A stretch of 64,000 nt of DNA from Paracentrotus lividus (Eukaryota; Echinodermata; Echinoidea; Camarodonta; Echinidae): the NCBI GenBank assembly GCA_940671915.1, contig CALNVZ010003434.1:571373-635372 (forward strand), read 5' to 3'. This document shows, piece by piece, positions 63,616-64,000 of this stretch. A program made the position numbers and the translations under genes. A model generated the notes under the pieces. The model saw only the letters and a list, made by a program, of their open reading frames with translations, ran no database searches and was not told the DNA's origin. Numbering within the stretch: the stretch's first letter is position 1; every line of letters starts with the position of its first letter.

Positions 63616-64000
63616 GTAAGTACATGACTTACTAAACGCAAAGATTTTCACTTCCTGATATTTCTGAACAAATTGAATGCAAATTAAATGCAAATTATAC
63701 AATAAATTTGCGAAAATATACTCACGAATTCCCTTTTTTTAAGCGAAATTGAAAGAAATAATTTTTGGAAATATATAGCGTATAGGCCTACAGTACTATC
63801 TATACTGTAGATAGATATGCCTTTAAAAATATATATATAATTGTTTACTAAATTGTGATTTATATACAAATATTCTGAAAATATTGTAATATTTCATAAA
63901 AACCCATTTATACAAATATTCTTAAAATATTGTAATATTTCATAAAAACCCATTTTAAAGGTGTTTTATCCCTTCATCCAAACTGGGTTTCATATCACAT

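Overview
The window is animal genomic DNA, most likely from an echinoderm, with a sea urchin as best guess. It is AT-rich and has GT-AG introns. It is dense with short acatgta and ctaacgttag/agatct words, and its decayed transposable element (TE) families are of kinds I associate with sea urchins and other marine invertebrates. The organism is an inference; no marker gene settles it. Domain and family names below come from remembered family patterns, not from a search.

Region 1 to 20.3 kb is a nest of mobile-element wreckage. A block of about 5.87 kb occurs twice as a direct repeat (7-5866 and 14397-20280). The second copy carries the only assembly gap (25 Ns at 16445-16469, at a poly-G run). 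The block holds fragments of a CACTA/EnSpm-like transposase, a companion protein resembling the N-terminal region of DUF4806 proteins, a Ty3/Gypsy reverse transcriptase piece and a 5' tRNA half. Between the copies lie a 5'-truncated LINE (6117-7812), more CACTA-like fragments, two Gypsy Gag remnants and a 0.9 kb local duplication.

Region 20.3 to 24.3 kb holds a chimeric TE reading frame, Gypsy LTR, RT and Gag scraps, and a nearly intact C2H2 zinc-finger exon with one in-frame stop. Region 24.46 to 37.2 kb is a tandem array of a composite unit: one partial unit (24.46-27.15) and two units of about 5.0 kb (27.15-32.16 and 32.16-37.2). The unit contains a transposase-like protein with a GFDATT motif that I cannot assign to a named superfamily, an acidic exon, a C-terminal exon, CACTA-like fragments and a Gypsy RT piece. 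Many single-base indels separate the units, as expected from uncorrected long reads, so frameshifts here should not be trusted.

Region 37.2 to 50 kb has two hAT/ZNF862-type fragments, a Gypsy Gag-protease remnant, a kinase catalytic-loop scrap, a shuffled multi-exon DDE transposase pseudogene, an intact ZAD-like N-terminal exon, a 117-bp minisatellite, a hAT C-terminal dimerisation region and a P2RX7-C-like exon.

Region 50.7 to 64 kb is the best candidate for host sequence. A complete four-exon gene on the minus strand encodes 342 residues with phase-consistent splice sites (53224 down to 50713). At the far right a first coding exon on the plus strand begins another gene (63523). Between them lie a Penelope-like element with inverted terminal repeats and a hammerhead-like motif, a dispersed GTGACTCGCGTGAC cluster, a CpG-rich promoter candidate near 59.2-59.5 kb, a TTAA-flanked MITE and a piggyBac-like non-autonomous element. 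The two host genes are divergently oriented and could share regulatory DNA around 58.3-59.5 kb; that is inference.
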